From assembly GCA_039707465.1 (NCBI GenBank), contig CM077658.1, forward strand, positions 13,522,074-13,586,073: DNA of 64,000 bases. The letters are read 5' to 3'. Made by a program: the position numbers and the translations under genes. How positions within the stretch are numbered: the first letter of the stretch is position 1; each line of letters opens with the position of its first letter. This document shows positions 43,805 through 55,877 of this stretch, piece after piece. The notes beneath the pieces are model-generated. The model worked only from the letters and a program-made list of their open reading frames with translations, was not told where the DNA came from and searched no databases. Origin of the DNA: Rhabdophis nuchalis (taxonomy: Eukaryota > Chordata > Lepidosauria > Squamata > Natricidae).

Positions 43805-44285
43805 GTTCTTTTATACTTGGATTTTCAAAATGTTGTTGACAAATTCAACAACCGTGGAGTAATAGGATAAGGGTTCACATGAGTTGAAACTACCTGAAAA
43901 GTAAGAATGAATGATTTTTGGAATGATGCAGGGGTGCACAATCGGATCCTCCCAAAGACTGGATATTTTCTTTATTTCTTTATAAGCAATCGGGATTGAT
44001 AGATTAGCCATAACATGGGCACGTTTGTAGATGAACGCAAACTGTTCAGGGAACTGAAATTAAAACAGCAGTGACAATCTCTCTAAACTGGATGAATGGC
44101 ATTAACATAGGTTTCAATGCAAACAAGTGCAAAAGAACGCATAAAAAAATCCAGACTTCATAATATATAACTTGCTAAGGACTGAACTGGCAATGATTAA
44201 TCAGCTTGAGTGACTGGATTCATGATTCTTGCTCAAAGTGCAGGGGCTGCTATGGCTTTTATGTGCCCATTTCTGGGCAGAAAAG
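43805..44285. other. Unassigned, with a possible CR1 polymerase scrap
   Basis: At 44076-44140 the plus-strand frame reads 'LNWMNGINIGFNANKCKRTH', resembling the CR1 polymerase segment ending in an FNxxKCK motif. It is too short for a firm call. Confidence 0.3.
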
Positions 44286-44891
<606 letters not shown>

Positions 44892-44995
44892 AAAAGCCTC
44901 ACAATGGCTCTTATCTTTGTCAACTGCCATTTGGATTACTGAAAAGTAGTGTGCATGCTACAAGACCACTGCATGATCCAACATCACAGCAGATG
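44892..44995. other. Short unassigned spacer
   Basis: Sequence between the LTR and Bov-B. 'tcaactgccatttggattac' could be a LINE scrap. Confidence 0.25.
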
Positions 44996-44999
44996 GGGA

Positions 45000-45575
45000 T
45001 GGCAGCCAAGAAATTAAAAGAAATTAAATGAAATTAAAATGCTTGCTCCTGGGGAGGAAAGTTATGGCAAATCTAGACAGCAGACTAAAAAGCAGAGACA
45101 TCACACTGCCAACACAAGGGCGTATAGTGAAGGCTATGGTTTTTCCAGTTGCAATGGGTAGTTGTGAAAGTTGAACCATAAGGAAGACTGAGCACCAAAG
45201 AATGGAGGCCTTTGAAGGATGGTGCTGGAGAAGATTCCTGGGAGTCCCTTGGACTGCAAGGCCATCAAACCAGTCAGTCCTAGAGGAGATCAACCCTGAC
45301 TTCTTCTCTAGAAGGCCAGATCCTGAAGATGCAATTCAAGTACTTGGCCACCTAATGAGATGGAAGGACTTCCTGGAGAAGAGCCTCATGCTGGGAAAGA
45401 TGGAGGGCTAAAGAAGAAGGGGACGACAGAGAAGGAGGTGGTTGGATGGAGTCACCGAAGCACTAGGCATGAGTTTAAATGGACTCCAGAGGATGGTAGA
45501 GGACAGGAAGGCCTGGAGAAGCATTGCCCATGGGGTCACGATGGGTCGGACACGACTTCACAACTAACAACAAGT
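45000..45575 (+). mobile_element. Bov-B (RTE clade) LINE 3' end, about 575 bp
   Basis: The longest Bov-B copy here. It ends just after 'ggtcggacacgacttcacaa' and an ACAAC-like tail. There is no visible target duplication. It is 5'-truncated within the polymerase ORF. Confidence 0.97.
45060..45570 (+). pseudogene. Bov-B polymerase C-terminal fragment
   Basis: Reads 'MANLDSRLKSRDITLPTQ', 'IVKAMVFPVAMGSCES', 'EAFEGWCWRRFLGVPWTAR', 'SNQSVLEEINPDFF', 'LGHLMRWKDFLEKSLMLGK', 'RRRWLDGVTEALGMSLNGL' and 'VEDRKAWRSIAHGVTMG'. The order matches the C-terminus of known Bov-B ORF2. A stop after 'GSCES', a frameshift near 45300 and a stop near 45410 inactivate it. Confidence 0.95.
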
Positions 45576-45579
45576 GTGC

Positions 45580-47080
45580 ATGAGTTGCCTTTGAAAAGCA
45601 TTTGGAAATGGTAGCTGATCCAGAACCTGTTCACCGAGCATCCAACAACCAAGCTTGACTCAAGGAAATCTTTTTTTAGAAAGTTGGATTTGTTTTTCCA
45701 AAATTCAAAAGTCCACTCATCAGGACCGGTGGGCATGCAAAAATGAAGAGTTTAAGGCTGTTTGGTCTTCCCATAGATATAGTTTTCTGGCAAATTCTGA
45801 AAAAAAGGATCTGCAGGAAGACCGAAATCAAGAAAGACAAATGCCTTTGGTTACAAGGTGCCAAAAGGGATGAGGTGTTAAAATCACAATGACCTCTCCT
45901 GTAATCCTGTTCTCTACAGTGAGAAGAGAGGGAGTAAGGAAAGCCAAGTCATCATTTATCAATAACTTTATACCTGACAGAAAGTGTGGGAAGGAAGCCT
46001 CCCAAGCACTTAAGGCATGACAGTTTAAGTAAGTGTGCTGGGTGATACCTCCATCATACAATTGTTTTTTAAGAAGACATTTGGCAAGAGGATTCGTTCT
46101 CTTCCAAAGTTGTATGTACAATCAGTTCCTCTCTATCTCTTCCCACCACCACCCCTTGACAATAAACTATTGATTACCATTTCATTTATCAATAGTTTGC
46201 TTTGGCGGTTAACAAGCAATCTAAAATCCAAAGTGGCTCAACAAACATGGAAGCCAAGAACAAAGTAAAAATCATCAATAGCAATACAACCAATAACAAC
46301 CATAATGATAAAAAGTACTGCAACCTGTCCACTGATCACCCATTGTAGATCACCACATTCAAAAATACATTATTTTATGAAGTCATTAGAAATTATTCCA
46401 AATGAAAGCTTGCAAGGGAATAAATCTTGAACCTACTTCTTTTTGTCTTCTTTGTCCAGACTTTAGATTTCAATGACTAAAAAAAAAGCTTTTTGTGCAC
46501 TGAATGCAGCCTACTGTTCTCTCCTAAAGAAACGCCTTCTGTTTGCCCCCTCTACATGCCCAAAATTAATCTTTCTAAAGTTGTTCTCCATTCAGGTACA
46601 TGTTTTAGAAGCCTTCTTTGGATTGGAGGGACTCTGTACAAATGTACACTTTGGAAGGCCTTGTCCCACATTCACTTGATCCCCACTAGGCTCTTTGTGC
46701 ATTTGACAATTATAACTTTGTATTAGCAACGGTGGCTGTGATTTAGAGAAAACGATCTGATTTAATAAAAGTGAATTACAAGATAAAAGCTCTTTAGGTA
46801 ACCAAGGCATAACTCAAGAAGAATGGCTCTTTTCTTTGAATGCGCAGTTCTTTCTTCTCTACGAGAACACACTGTCATTTTATCTTACTGCCTGGAAAAT
46901 GTGCTCCCATATCACACGGAATATCATTTCCCTCTTCCGTACTCTCATAGATTTTTTTTTTTAGAAAGGGAACAAAAATTTTATAACCTCATGAATTACT
47001 ACAATTGCATGGGTGTGGGAATAAAGTATGAAATATGGTATGCTAGTATATGGAGGGAGTCCGTTGTGGAAAGATACTGA
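45580..47080. other. 1.5-kb unassigned sequence
   Basis: No gene or repeat family is recognised. Open frames at 46473-46726 and 46823-47080 lack domains and splice context. Confidence 0.35.
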
Positions 47081-47085
47081 GTCTT

Positions 47086-47626
47086 TGTTGTGGCCCAGCG
47101 GCGGCCAGTGGAGCTGGCAGCAGAGTCGGACAGTGAGGAGGTTGGGGAGGAACATGGGCCAGTGCTGGGGGTTGAGGAAAGCTCAGATAAGGGGAACAGC
47201 TGGACCTGTTTCCAGTGTGCGCATGCGCAGAGCTGCCAGAAGACAAGAACAACTAAGAAAGCAAGAGTTGACATACGAGTGAAACCACACCTTGTAGGTG
47301 ATTGGCCCCTCCCATAGGAAACAAAAGAGTAACAAATGAGGAGTGGGCTTTTGTAGGAAACAATTCGTTCATTCGGTCTGGAAAGTTCTGTTTGTGATTA
47401 TAAGAGACTCTGTGCCAAGTTGTGCTTTGCCCTCTGTTTGGAAACTAGTTATCTGGCAGCGTTCCAAACAAGATAAGGTCCATGTGGATAAACCTTCCTC
47501 TGAAAGGCTGTTTGCTAAAGCCTTGCTGACTGTGAATGAAAGGAATTCACAGTCATGTAAATAAAAGAGGTTTTATTGGGACCAAGATTTTGCTTCTTGC
47601 TTTCTAAGGAAGGCTGGATCAGAACA
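47086..47626 (+). mobile_element. Solo LTR, 541 bp
   Basis: TGTTGTGG...CAGAACA boundaries, flanked by gtctt (47081-47085) and gtcct (47627-47631), 4 of 5 matching. It shares 'gcatgcgcagagctgccaga' and 'aagataaggtc' with the fragment at 5925. A poly(A) signal 'gtaaataaaagaggtttt' lies near 47560. Overlapping open frames are shadows. Confidence 0.88.
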
Positions 47627-47629
47627 GTC

Positions 47630-47815
47630 CTTCTCATCATTATTTAGAGCCTTCTTCCAAAATGTGAAAATGTGGGACAGGTGGAAAATCTCTACACCAT
47701 CCCTATATTGCTCCTACTGGAGTGAGTGGGTGGGTGGGAATGATGGCAAAAATGGAAGGAAACTCTATGTCCAGTGTTCACTGAACTGGGACAGGGAATT
47801 GGATTCAGAGGACTC
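47630..47815. other. Unassigned spacer
   Basis: No feature recognised. Confidence 0.3.
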
Positions 47816-47817
47816 AA

Positions 47818-48365
47818 TGTCTATAGAAATTTTCAATCATCCAGGTTATGTTTATCCTAAAGGTGTTTTTCAAAAGGAAACTAGATTTTTTCTTTGAAAG
47901 CATTTCGTTCCTTATTGAAGGAGCTTCTTCAGTTCTGACTGAATTGTGGGGAGTGGAAGCATTTATAGTTACATGTAAAAAGTTCCACAGCCATTTGCAA
48001 TGTTCAAGTGACCCCAAGGGCACAGGTAAACCTCCAAGTGGCCTCAGTGACTCTCAGAAAGAGTGCTAGTGACCAGATAACTGCAAAGAATATAAATCCT
48101 TCCATTTCCCCACGACTCAGTCAGACTGAAGAAACTTCTTGGATGGGAAGCACAACATGTTACAATAATACAATAGCAGAGTTGGAAGGGACCTTGTAGG
48201 TCTTCTAGTCCAAACCCCTGCATGGGCAGGAACCTTATACCATTTCAGACAAATGGCTGTCTAACATCTTTTTAAAGACTTCCAGGGTTGGGGCATTCAT
48301 GTTCATAGGGAAAAATACAAAGTCTTTTGAAAAAGCACCTTTAGGACATTCAGATGACTAGTTTG
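47818..48365. repeat. Fold-back repeat with ~110-bp inverted arms, interrupted by CR1
   Basis: The left arm (47818-47938) reads inverted: 'ttgaaagcatttcgttcctt' and 'gaaggagcttcttcag'. The right arm starts at 48126 ('actgaagaaacttcttggat'), is cut by a CR1 end (48162-48297) and resumes with 'aaagtcttttgaaaaagcac'. About 190 bp of spacer separates the arms. It is the same arm family as 9130-9382, where the arms touch. Possibly a Penelope-like derivative. Confidence 0.65.
48162..48297 (-). mobile_element. CR1-type LINE 3' end inserted in the fold-back repeat
   Basis: Starts with a decayed pentamer tail ('aataatacaatagcag'), then 'agttggaagggaccttgtag', 'gtcttctagtccaaacccct' and 'gacttccagggttggggcat'. 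A 6-bp repeat catgtt lies at 48156-48161 and 48298-48303. Confidence 0.88.
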
Positions 48366-48369
48366 GCCA

Positions 48370-49030
48370 ACATTCATCTGATTTAATCATCCTGTGACTT
48401 AGTTCAGTGTCATGGTCATATTTAGACAAAGTCTACCTCTAAAATCAATATCCATTGTCCAAAATTGGTATACATTTATGACCCAAACCACAGACGCCTC
48501 TTACAAAACTATGAGCCCATTTGCTAGGGTTTTTTTTTTTACACCAATGCTCATCCTTTTTCTGAGCATAGAGAACAGCATTTCATTTCAACCATGAAAC
48601 TGGTGGCCTTAACTTAAAACAAAGTCCCAAAATAATGCCAGTAAAATTCCTGTGATTCAAACAATGGTTAATGTACCAAAATAGCAATTGCATAAAACAG
48701 TCTGGAAACAAATCCCAAAGTGCTAAAAGAAATAATGCATCGTGTTTGTCCAATCTGCCTGGCATTTTCGTGGAGACAGCTAAGATTTATGCAAGGTGAA
48801 ATTATCTATGAAAGAGCAAGTTAAATAGGAACCCTGCTGGCTCTGCTTCTCTCGTTTTAAATGGACAAAGACATTTCTTCGTTTATGATGTAAGATCTTG
48901 CATACAACTTTCCAAAACAGATAAATATGTGCCAATTACTGGACATGTTCCCAAGCTCACTCTGTTTCCTACCAAATTCTGAAACAAGCAATAGGTAATA
49001 AATATGGCATTTCAGAGCTTAAAATTATAA
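48370..49030. other. Unassigned sequence
   Basis: No gene or named repeat; a T run lies at 48531-48540. Confidence 0.3.
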
Positions 49031-49041
49031 GTTGGCTAAGA

Positions 49042-49189
49042 CATTGGCTTTGCATGCACTTGGGGGAGGGGCGCAGGAGGGAAGGTCACACATGCATGCA
49101 GTGGGACAGTGTTTGCTTGTGCATTGCATTATAGGTGTGTGCGCATGCACGGTCTCGGCACTTGGTGATGAAAAAGTTAGCCATCATTG
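49042..49189. mobile_element. hAT-like element, degraded copy A
   Basis: Its right end 'aaagttagccatcattg' resembles the right end of copy B ('ggttcgccatcactg'). The left end near 49042 ('cattggctttgcatgcac') is uncertain. It is followed at once by gtctaagg, and ggctaaga precedes its proposed start. Confidence 0.5.
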
Positions 49190-49197
49190 GTCTAAGG

Positions 49198-49562
49198 CAG
49201 TGATGGCGAACCTTTTTTGGCTCGCGTGCCAAAAGCGGGCGGAGCACAGGGGGGTTGTGCGTGGGTATGCCACACCCATCATGCTAGGTGCATGGCCCCC
49301 TGCTTTTGGTGCACTTTTTTCATCCTCCCCAGGCTCCAGAGGCTTTCTAGGAGCCTGGGGAGGGTGAAAACAGCCCCCCCCCCGAGGCTTCAGGAGCTTC
49401 CCTGAAGCCTCCAGAAGGTGAAAAACGGCCTCAAAAGAAGGCCTAAATCAGCTGGCCAGCACACACATGTGCACTGGAGCTGACAGGGCAACACTTTGCG
49501 TTCCCTAAAAAATGGTTCCGCGTGCCACCTGTGGCACCCGTGCCATAGGTTCGCCATCACTG
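49198..49562. mobile_element. hAT-like nonautonomous transposon, copy B, 365 bp
   Basis: Ends 'cagtgatggcgaacctttt' and 'ccataggttcgccatcactg' are clear inverted repeats. Flanks gtctaagg at 49190-49197 and 49563-49570 are identical. It contains 'ggctccagaggctttctagg' and inverted 'cctgaagcctccagaagg' segments, and a C run at 49373-49383. Same family as 11816 and 17691. Confidence 0.95.
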
Positions 49563-49570
49563 GTCTAAGG

Positions 49571-50222
49571 CATCCGATATATAAAATACTGATTTTCCTT
49601 TCCTTGGGGGATGCAGGGGTTTTTCAAATATGGCTTCCTTTGCAATCCTTTCAGTTTTTCAAGAGGAGAACAACTCAAAAAGAAAGGAGGGGGGAAATCC
49701 TTAAACCTAAAGTTGTCTGCATTTAGCCAAAACCCCTTCGCTCCACCCCATTTATCAACAAAAGCATTATTTCCATGCTACACAGCATGTAGCCAATGCC
49801 ACTTTTCTGGTGTTTAAGGTTTCAAGGAGGGAGCGCTGCCAAAAAAAATGACCACATTGCCCTGTACTTTCCTCCATGTCGTTAGCAGATTTTCCAAGTG
49901 AAAAAATAAAGAAAACCCTTGAACACAGGGTGGGATTGAAATAATAATGGCCGCCAAAAGCAAAAATAAAAAGACCCAGAAGGATTTGTTTAGAGACATG
50001 GCAGATGAAAACATCAACATGTTCTGCCAAAAAATCCTCTACAAGTAATCTTAAAAAAAGGAAAGAAAAGTTTTTAAAACACTCCATCTTGCTCTGCAGG
50101 GATGCAAGAAGTTCTCATATCTAGCAGGAGAAAAGCAATGTCCACCTGCCCCCCCATAATCAGGAGAACTCAGGATGGGGATGTGGGGAGACTTAAGAGC
50201 TCTCTCTTTTTTAAAAAAAAGT
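49571..50222. other. Unassigned sequence
   Basis: No gene or repeat family recognised. Confidence 0.3.
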
Positions 50223-50223
50223 C

Positions 50224-50306
50224 AGAATAGAATAGAATAGAATAGAATAGAATAGAATAGAATAGAATAGAATAGAATAGAATAGAATAGAATAGAATAG
50301 AATAGA
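50224..50306. repeat. (AATAG)n pentanucleotide microsatellite
   Basis: About 16 perfect units directly joined to the 3' end of a CR1 element. Confidence 0.97.
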
Positions 50307-50525
50307 AGTTGGAAGTGACCTTAGAGGTCGTCTAGTCCAACCGCCCTGCTTAGGCAGGAAACCCTACACCACTTCAGACAAATAGTTATCCAACATCTTC
50401 TTAAAAACCTCCAGTGTTGGAGCATTCACAACTTCTGGAGGCAACTTCTGTTCCACTGATTAATTGTTCTAACTGTCAGGACATTTCTCCTTAGTTCTAA
50501 GTTGCTTCTCTCCTCGATTGGTTAG
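50307..50525 (-). mobile_element. CR1-type LINE 3' end
   Basis: Inverted CR1 end: 'agttggaagtgaccttagag', 'gtcgtctagtccaaccgccc', 'tgcttaggcaggaaacccta', 'ttcacaacttctggaggcaa', 'agttctaagttgcttctctc'. With the adjacent pentamer array, this is the arrangement reported for snake CR1 elements that seed microsatellites. Confidence 0.95.
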
Positions 50526-51365
50526 CTGTAGCTGTAGCTATATAGCTATAGATATACACATATAAATACAGACATACAGACATATATAATAATTTTGTTT
50601 TATATATATTTTCACATATAAAATATATTATATTTTTTCATATAGTAGTCCTTTGTTTGAAACAACGCTCCAGTATTTTTACATTATTGAACCAAAACCA
50701 CAGTGAGCTAAACTACAGCTGAGCCCTTGGGTGGAAGAAAGGAAGGGTGGGTGGGAGGTGGCAGAACTCTAAGCTACAGCTTCTCAGTCCTTAAAAAAAA
50801 AATGTGTGTCACCTTCTTTTCCGCATCCCACATGAATTACTGGGTAAGACCAGTTTTAGAACAAAATGACTCGCTCCTTTAAAAAAAAAGAAAGAGGGAG
50901 GGGGAAATGTGAAATAATCACCTCCTTTGTCCCAAGCCTTCTGCACAGTTTTTATTAACCCACTCAGAGGGAGGAAAGGTGATCTGTTTTTAGACCGACA
51001 TTGATGAGGATCTCAAGGCAGGAGGGTCCCTTGTGTGTGGGGGGGGGAGGTCTCTGTGACTTTTTTTAGACTTTCCTTCATGCACAGAAATAAGTTGGAC
51101 TTCCAAGCATATTCAGAGAATCCTAGTAGAAAATAAAGGTGAGCAGATGTTTGATGCGAGGAGACCACACTTTGGGAGAAAATAAGATTTTGCAATGACC
51201 GTGATCAGGTCAAGATTTTCTATTTATTTCACGTAAAGGATCCAACTGCCAACTTCGAAATGGATCAGGCCTGCCACAGACATCTTTCTGTGTCTCAGAT
51301 TGCCATGTGGGGTGGGGGTGGGGAGGCCGGAATGTCAGACCAGACAACAACAATCGATCATACTA
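50526..51365. other. Unassigned; TA-rich start
   Basis: 50526-50650 is a TATA/ACATA-rich low-complexity run. The rest has no recognised gene or repeat, with a G run near 51039-51050. Confidence 0.35.
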
Positions 51366-51822
51366 CTGCAACACTCTCTACATGGGGCTTCCCTTGAGGT
51401 GCACCCAGAGGCTCCAGTTAGTTCAGAACGCGGCCGCACGGGGGATTCTGGGAGCTTCTAGATGCTCCCATGTGACACCTCTCCTGCGCGAGCTGCACTG
51501 GCTGCCTGTGGCCTTCCGGATACGCTTCAAGGTGCTAGTAACCACCTTTAGAGCGCTCCATGGCAAGGGACCTGGCTATTTGCAAGACTGCCTCCTGCTA
51601 CCTAATACCTCCCACCGACCAGTCCGCTCCCACAGAAAGGGCCCCCTCAGGGTGCCGTCAGCTAGGCAGTGTCGGCTGGTGATGACCAGGGGGAGAGCCT
51701 TCTCTGTGGCTGCTCCTGCCCTCTGGAATGACCTACCCCCTGACCTTCGCACGATCACGGACCTGCGCCTTTTCCGCCGGGCTTTGAAGACTCATTTATT
51801 TCATGCGGCCGGCCTGGCATAG
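51364..51822 (+). pseudogene. LINE ORF2 C-terminal fragment, open
   Basis: Reads 'YCNTLYMGLPLRCTQRL', 'LRELHWLPVAFRIRFKVLV', 'GRAFSVAAPALWNDLPPDL' and 'FRRALKTHLF', ending at a TAG. No stop interrupts about 150 codons. The residues before 'YCNTLY' belong to flank. Confidence 0.9.
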
Positions 51823-52022
51823 TTTTTAACTTGCTTTTAGATAGGGTTTTTATCAAAATTTGAAAATTAGGCGGACTGTTTAATACTTTTTTAATAGCAT
51901 TTTATTTGTTTTTATATCAATTTTATACTAACTGACTTTTACTGTCGCCTGTACACCGCCCTGAGTCCCGCTGGGGAGAAGGTGCGGTATAAAAATTCAA
52001 TAAAATTCAAATTCAAATTCAA
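51370..52022 (+). mobile_element. L2/CR1-type LINE 3' end, 5'-truncated
   Basis: Holds about 150 ORF codons, a 3' UTR with 'tgtacaccgccctgagtccc' and 'gggagaaggtgcggtataaa', and a tail of AATTC/AAATTC repeats to 52022. It has the same element order as 29298-29930 with substitutions. Confidence 0.92.
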
Positions 52023-52024
52023 GG

Positions 52025-52428
52025 TCATCTCAACAGCCATTCAAACATATCTAGAAGGCTGTGTCATAAAGAGCAGCGGCTGGCATCTCAGACTTACTTC
52101 ATAATAAGCCAGTAGGTCTTATTTTCTCAGGAAACTTTGATTGCAATGTTCAGGTATATACTCTCAACCTCATAAATATCTACCCGAAAAGAAAGTAACC
52201 TCACAGAGAAGTGAGACACGTAGAACAATCCTTGTTGTCATAAGACTGCATCTTATCCTAGTTCTACTTATGCTTTCAAGCAGACGCCTCTGATCCTTTA
52301 ATACATAAACACACAATAACCTTCCATTCAGGATGATATCGTGAAACCTAAAGCAGCATTGTAAAAGTAGTTTTCACAAACTCCTTAAGATACAATGGAT
52401 ATTTTTCTAAATGGATTCTTTATTTTCC
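52025..52428. other. Unassigned sequence
   Basis: No gene or named repeat. Confidence 0.3.
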
Positions 52429-52429
52429 T

Positions 52430-52466
52430 TTCTCTGTCTCTGTCTCTGTCTCTGTCTCTGTCTCTG

Positions 52467-52548
<82 letters not shown>
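52430..52548. repeat. (TCTCTG)n-(TC)n compound microsatellite
   Basis: About nine TCTCTG units (52431-52487) followed by about 30 TC units with one G interruption at 52514. All frames across it are artefacts. Confidence 0.97.
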
Positions 52549-52549
52549 T

Positions 52550-52915
52550 CCTAGTTACACCATTGTGTTTCAGACTTTTAGTGCTTCTTATCATCTGTTT
52601 TCACTTCTACTGAAACAATAGAAAGACTTTGGGGTCATCTGTTGATTATCGAGAGAGTTCTTCAGATTCCTAATTTTGCCAGGATAACCCATCATTTAAG
52701 AACAGTGGCACTTAAGTGCTCCTCCTAGATCAACACTACATAAACAAACTGATTGTTTACTCTACAATAGCAGGGTCCTCAAAAGCATAGATGGACCAGC
52801 ATTCTTACATGCAGAATGCATCATTCAGACACTTTCATTGTCGCTGAAAAATAATGTTCATTAATTGAATAATGTGATCCTCAGCACAGCATCCTATGCT
52901 GTCCAGGGAATCAGA
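52550..52915. other. Unassigned sequence
   Basis: No feature recognised. Confidence 0.3.
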
Positions 52916-52917
52916 AC

Positions 52918-53110
52918 ACGGTGGCTCATGAGATTAGGTCATTAGACTGACAACCAGCAGGCTTGCATTTGAGACCCAGTTACTGCTGCGGATGGAGTGA
53001 GCTCCTTCCATAAGCTCCAGCTTCTGCCAACCCAGCAGTTCAAAAGCAAGTAAACACAAGTAGATAAATGGGTTCAGTGGGCAGCTTAATGGGGACATGA
53101 CAGCAGCATC
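52918..53110 (+). mobile_element. Diverged Sauria-type SINE head and body
   Basis: 'acggtggctcatgagattag', 'ggagtgagctccttccataa', 'agcttctgccaacccagcag' and 'caagtagataaatgggttca' follow the order of the full-length copies with many differences. The 3' ACCTTT end is lost. Confidence 0.65.
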
Positions 53111-53146
53111 AATTGAATCTTCACAATGAAGGAGAAAATATGAGGT

Positions 53147-53240
53147 GAGGGGTTGAAGTGAGGGGTCCTTGGTGCGCTCTGAACTTGGTTGTTTTCTTGC
53201 AAACGTTTCATTACTCAAACTAAGTAACATGATCAGTGTA
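53147..53240 (-). mobile_element. Penelope-like 3'-end repeat fragment
   Basis: 'gggtccttggtgcgctctga', 'ttgttttcttgcaaacgttt' and 'cattactcaaactaagtaac' are contiguous here. This is the uninterrupted version of the segment split by a hAT element at 35396-35643. The family assignment is tentative. Confidence 0.5.
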
Positions 53241-53244
53241 TTTA

Positions 53245-53550
53245 CAATTAGCATTATGTTGCCAAGACCCTTGGTCCCTATTCTGAATCCCTGGACTACT
53301 ACTACTACATTCATGATGAGTAGTGCCAAATACTTTCTGGGTTAAAAAGGACTGAATGGTGACATCATCATTGCCAGGGGACGCCCAGTTGGGGTTTCCT
53401 GTTTTATAATCAAGCTGGACATTACAAGTGCATTTTTTCTGATCCATTTGACAGAGACACTCAATTGCAAATCATTAACACTCTTACACACGCCATAAGA
53501 TAAGTAGACAAATCAATACCAGGGAGAACCCTGCTTTCCCCCTTCTCATC
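53245..53550. other. Unassigned sequence
   Basis: May continue the preceding repeat (the minus-strand frames read through), but no diagnostic block is seen. Confidence 0.25.
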
Positions 53551-53554
53551 CCAA

Positions 53555-53705
53555 TTTAAATCTACATCGGTTTAGTCCTTCTCTGCATCTGACGAAGCAA
53601 GCTTTGGTTCATGAAATGTTATATCTTTTAATAAAATTTGTTAGTGCACCCAGACTCCTCCTGATTTTTGGCTGTCACAGACTAACACCATGTCCTCCTC
53701 CAATG
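53555..53705 (+). mobile_element. Interspersed repeat 3' end ('tctgacgaagcaagctttgg')
   Basis: Contains 'gcatctgacgaagcaagctt', 'ttcatgaaatgttatatctt', 'aataaaatttgttagtgcac' and 'ctgtcacagactaacacc'. I recognise this block order from repeats common in reptiles, but cannot name the element class with certainty. Confidence 0.5.
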
Positions 53706-53709
53706 TCAA

Positions 53710-54780
53710 CACCCATGCAACACTTTTTTTAGACTGAAAGTACATGATGACTCATAAGCAGTTGTTAAAAATGTATATATGTACGCCTTTTCACTGGGTG
53801 TCAAACAGGAATGTAGTTATCGTGCTAGAATATGCCCTGTCATAAATTAATTCCATTGTAGTTTAAATAAAACGATTACTCATCTATGAAAACTTAAAGG
53901 TGACGATGCTGTAGCATCTTATGGAGGTAAACATTTTGAAATGGAGACATATGGGGAATTTGAAGAGCATGTGATGAATGCATCACAACAAGGCAACCCT
54001 GAATATTTACAATATATATGCTATGTTCATCCAGTCCAGTCACAAATCATAATTGTCTTCCAGTTTAGTGGGATTTTTGTGTTACCAAAGACATGACTCC
54101 AGATAAATACAACTCTAGAAACTGGTGATTGCTTTGCAAAGCAGAAAGCTTCATTTTTCAACATAGCTAGTCCTAATAGAGCTGCCCATCCCAGTCTTAA
54201 TTAGTGACAGTCATAAATCAAATCACCCACGTGACCAATCCAATTTTTCAATTTTTGTAATAGTTGTTAAATAAATGCCATCGTCTTAAAGTGACTCTCT
54301 TCAGAGCAAAACCCTTCATTTCAGTTTATAATCCAAAATAATATGTTCTGAAGTTTGACACCTGCTTTGCAGGTCACTGTGAACATCAGTGATGGTTGCA
54401 CCTATACACTTTCTTCTTTTCCCCCCTTATAATAAATTTAATGGTTTTTAAAAGCTACCATTACATTCTTTCGTTTTGTGCTAAGTATTCATTTTTAAAA
54501 TGCATGTGAGTGTTCACCCCTTTTTTTAATAATGTCAGGTTTAGAAACAAAGGAAACACAACTGTTTATATGCAAGGTATTTAAATATATATCTGTCTAA
54601 ATCTACAAGTGTTTTATAGATTCTTTGAAGGGTAGGGCTTTGTCAAGACCACAAGTGCTGAAGTTCATTCACTGCAAAGAAGAAATATTGCTTTTAGAAC
54701 TTGGAAGTATTAAACTGCTATTCAAGGTTATTTAATCTCAGGCAGCCTACCTGTTTTCCAACTGTTTTTTATCACTTAGG
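53710..54780. other. Unassigned AT-rich sequence
   Basis: No repeat family or gene is recognised across about 1.07 kb. It looks single-copy. Confidence 0.35.
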
Positions 54781-54784
54781 ACGG

Positions 54785-54845
54785 AGAGATAGCAATAGCA
54801 ATAGCACTTAGACTTATATACCACTTTACATTGCTTAAACATTTT
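54785..54845 (-). mobile_element. CORE/MIR-like SINE 3' fragment
   Basis: 'gatagcaatagcaatagcac' and 'ttagacttatataccacttt' are the inverted 3' end of the MIR-like SINE. Confidence 0.75.
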
Positions 54846-54849
54846 CCCT

Positions 54850-55875
54850 TTGATGGCATTGTTTACATCATTATACTCCACAGCGAGCAGACCCATAATA
54901 AATATATACATATATATATTTGTTGCTCTCATTGGAGCTGAAGAAGTCAAGCATTCAATCACCAAGACCTCCTTCCAATTCTTAAAATTTGTTCCTTTTT
55001 ATAGAAAGCCATCAGAAGAATCTCTCTCTCTCTCTCTGCTTTCATAGGTGTAACAGATGAGTAGCTGTGTTAGAGTATGAACATTCAATATAAATTTATG
55101 TTCTTCTATTGTATAAAAATAAGGACACGAAATCCTGCTTATTAGGAAAGAAAGAAAGAAAGAAAAACCCACCCTGTTGGCACTGGCATACATCTGCAAG
55201 TAGAAATTGACATTTGCCAATCTAATGTTCCTTCTTCCCAGTATGGCATAAGCTGTTACTTGTGAGAACATTGTGTTGTAATTGTGTTTAAATACTGACA
55301 GTTTTAATAGTGACCAGCATGTAACCGTTCTGCCCCTTATATCATTAGGGTTGGCAAGGAGCCATTTAGACTTCAACAGCCATTTTGCCATGCAGGTTTT
55401 TTTTGTTTCTGGATGGGTGGACAGTCAACTGTAAACACATTTCAGCAATGCTGTCTTAACACAATTACAGCCTTGATTGACTGCACAGGATGGGGAAAAC
55501 AGTGTTATTTGTTGAAAGCAGAAAAGAAATAACCCTGAATCTTAGGCAGTGACAGATACAAGCCAAAACAAGTCAAAAAAATTATGAACTATCCATGGGG
55601 AATTGAAAATTAATGGTAAGGAGCTTTCTGTTCACATTCCCTCTCCTTTTAAGGAGAAATTACAACAGTTTTAGTGCCCACACATCCACCAATCGAGGCT
55701 GATTTCAATTCAGTGTGAATTCAAAGAGAACAGAAACAGCCTGTCCACCAATCTGACATCTATCGTGAAGTGAGAAGGTTTATGGCTACATTGATTCAAG
55801 TACAAGGAAATTGGCTCCTCGTCATCAATGTTCATGTTTCAGAGATTTTGAACATTGTAATCCTATACCTCTTTT
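54850..55875. other. Unassigned sequence with short TA and CT runs
   Basis: TA-rich run at 54900-54922, CT run at 55021-55038 and a GAAA run at 55146-55165. The minus-strand frame 54999-55391 (130 codons) has no recognisable domain and runs across the CT repeat. Confidence 0.3.
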
Positions 55876-55877
55876 AC

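Noticed and set aside
54999..55391. 130-codon minus-strand frame
   Set aside because: It crosses a CT repeat and a GAAA repeat, and shows no domain.
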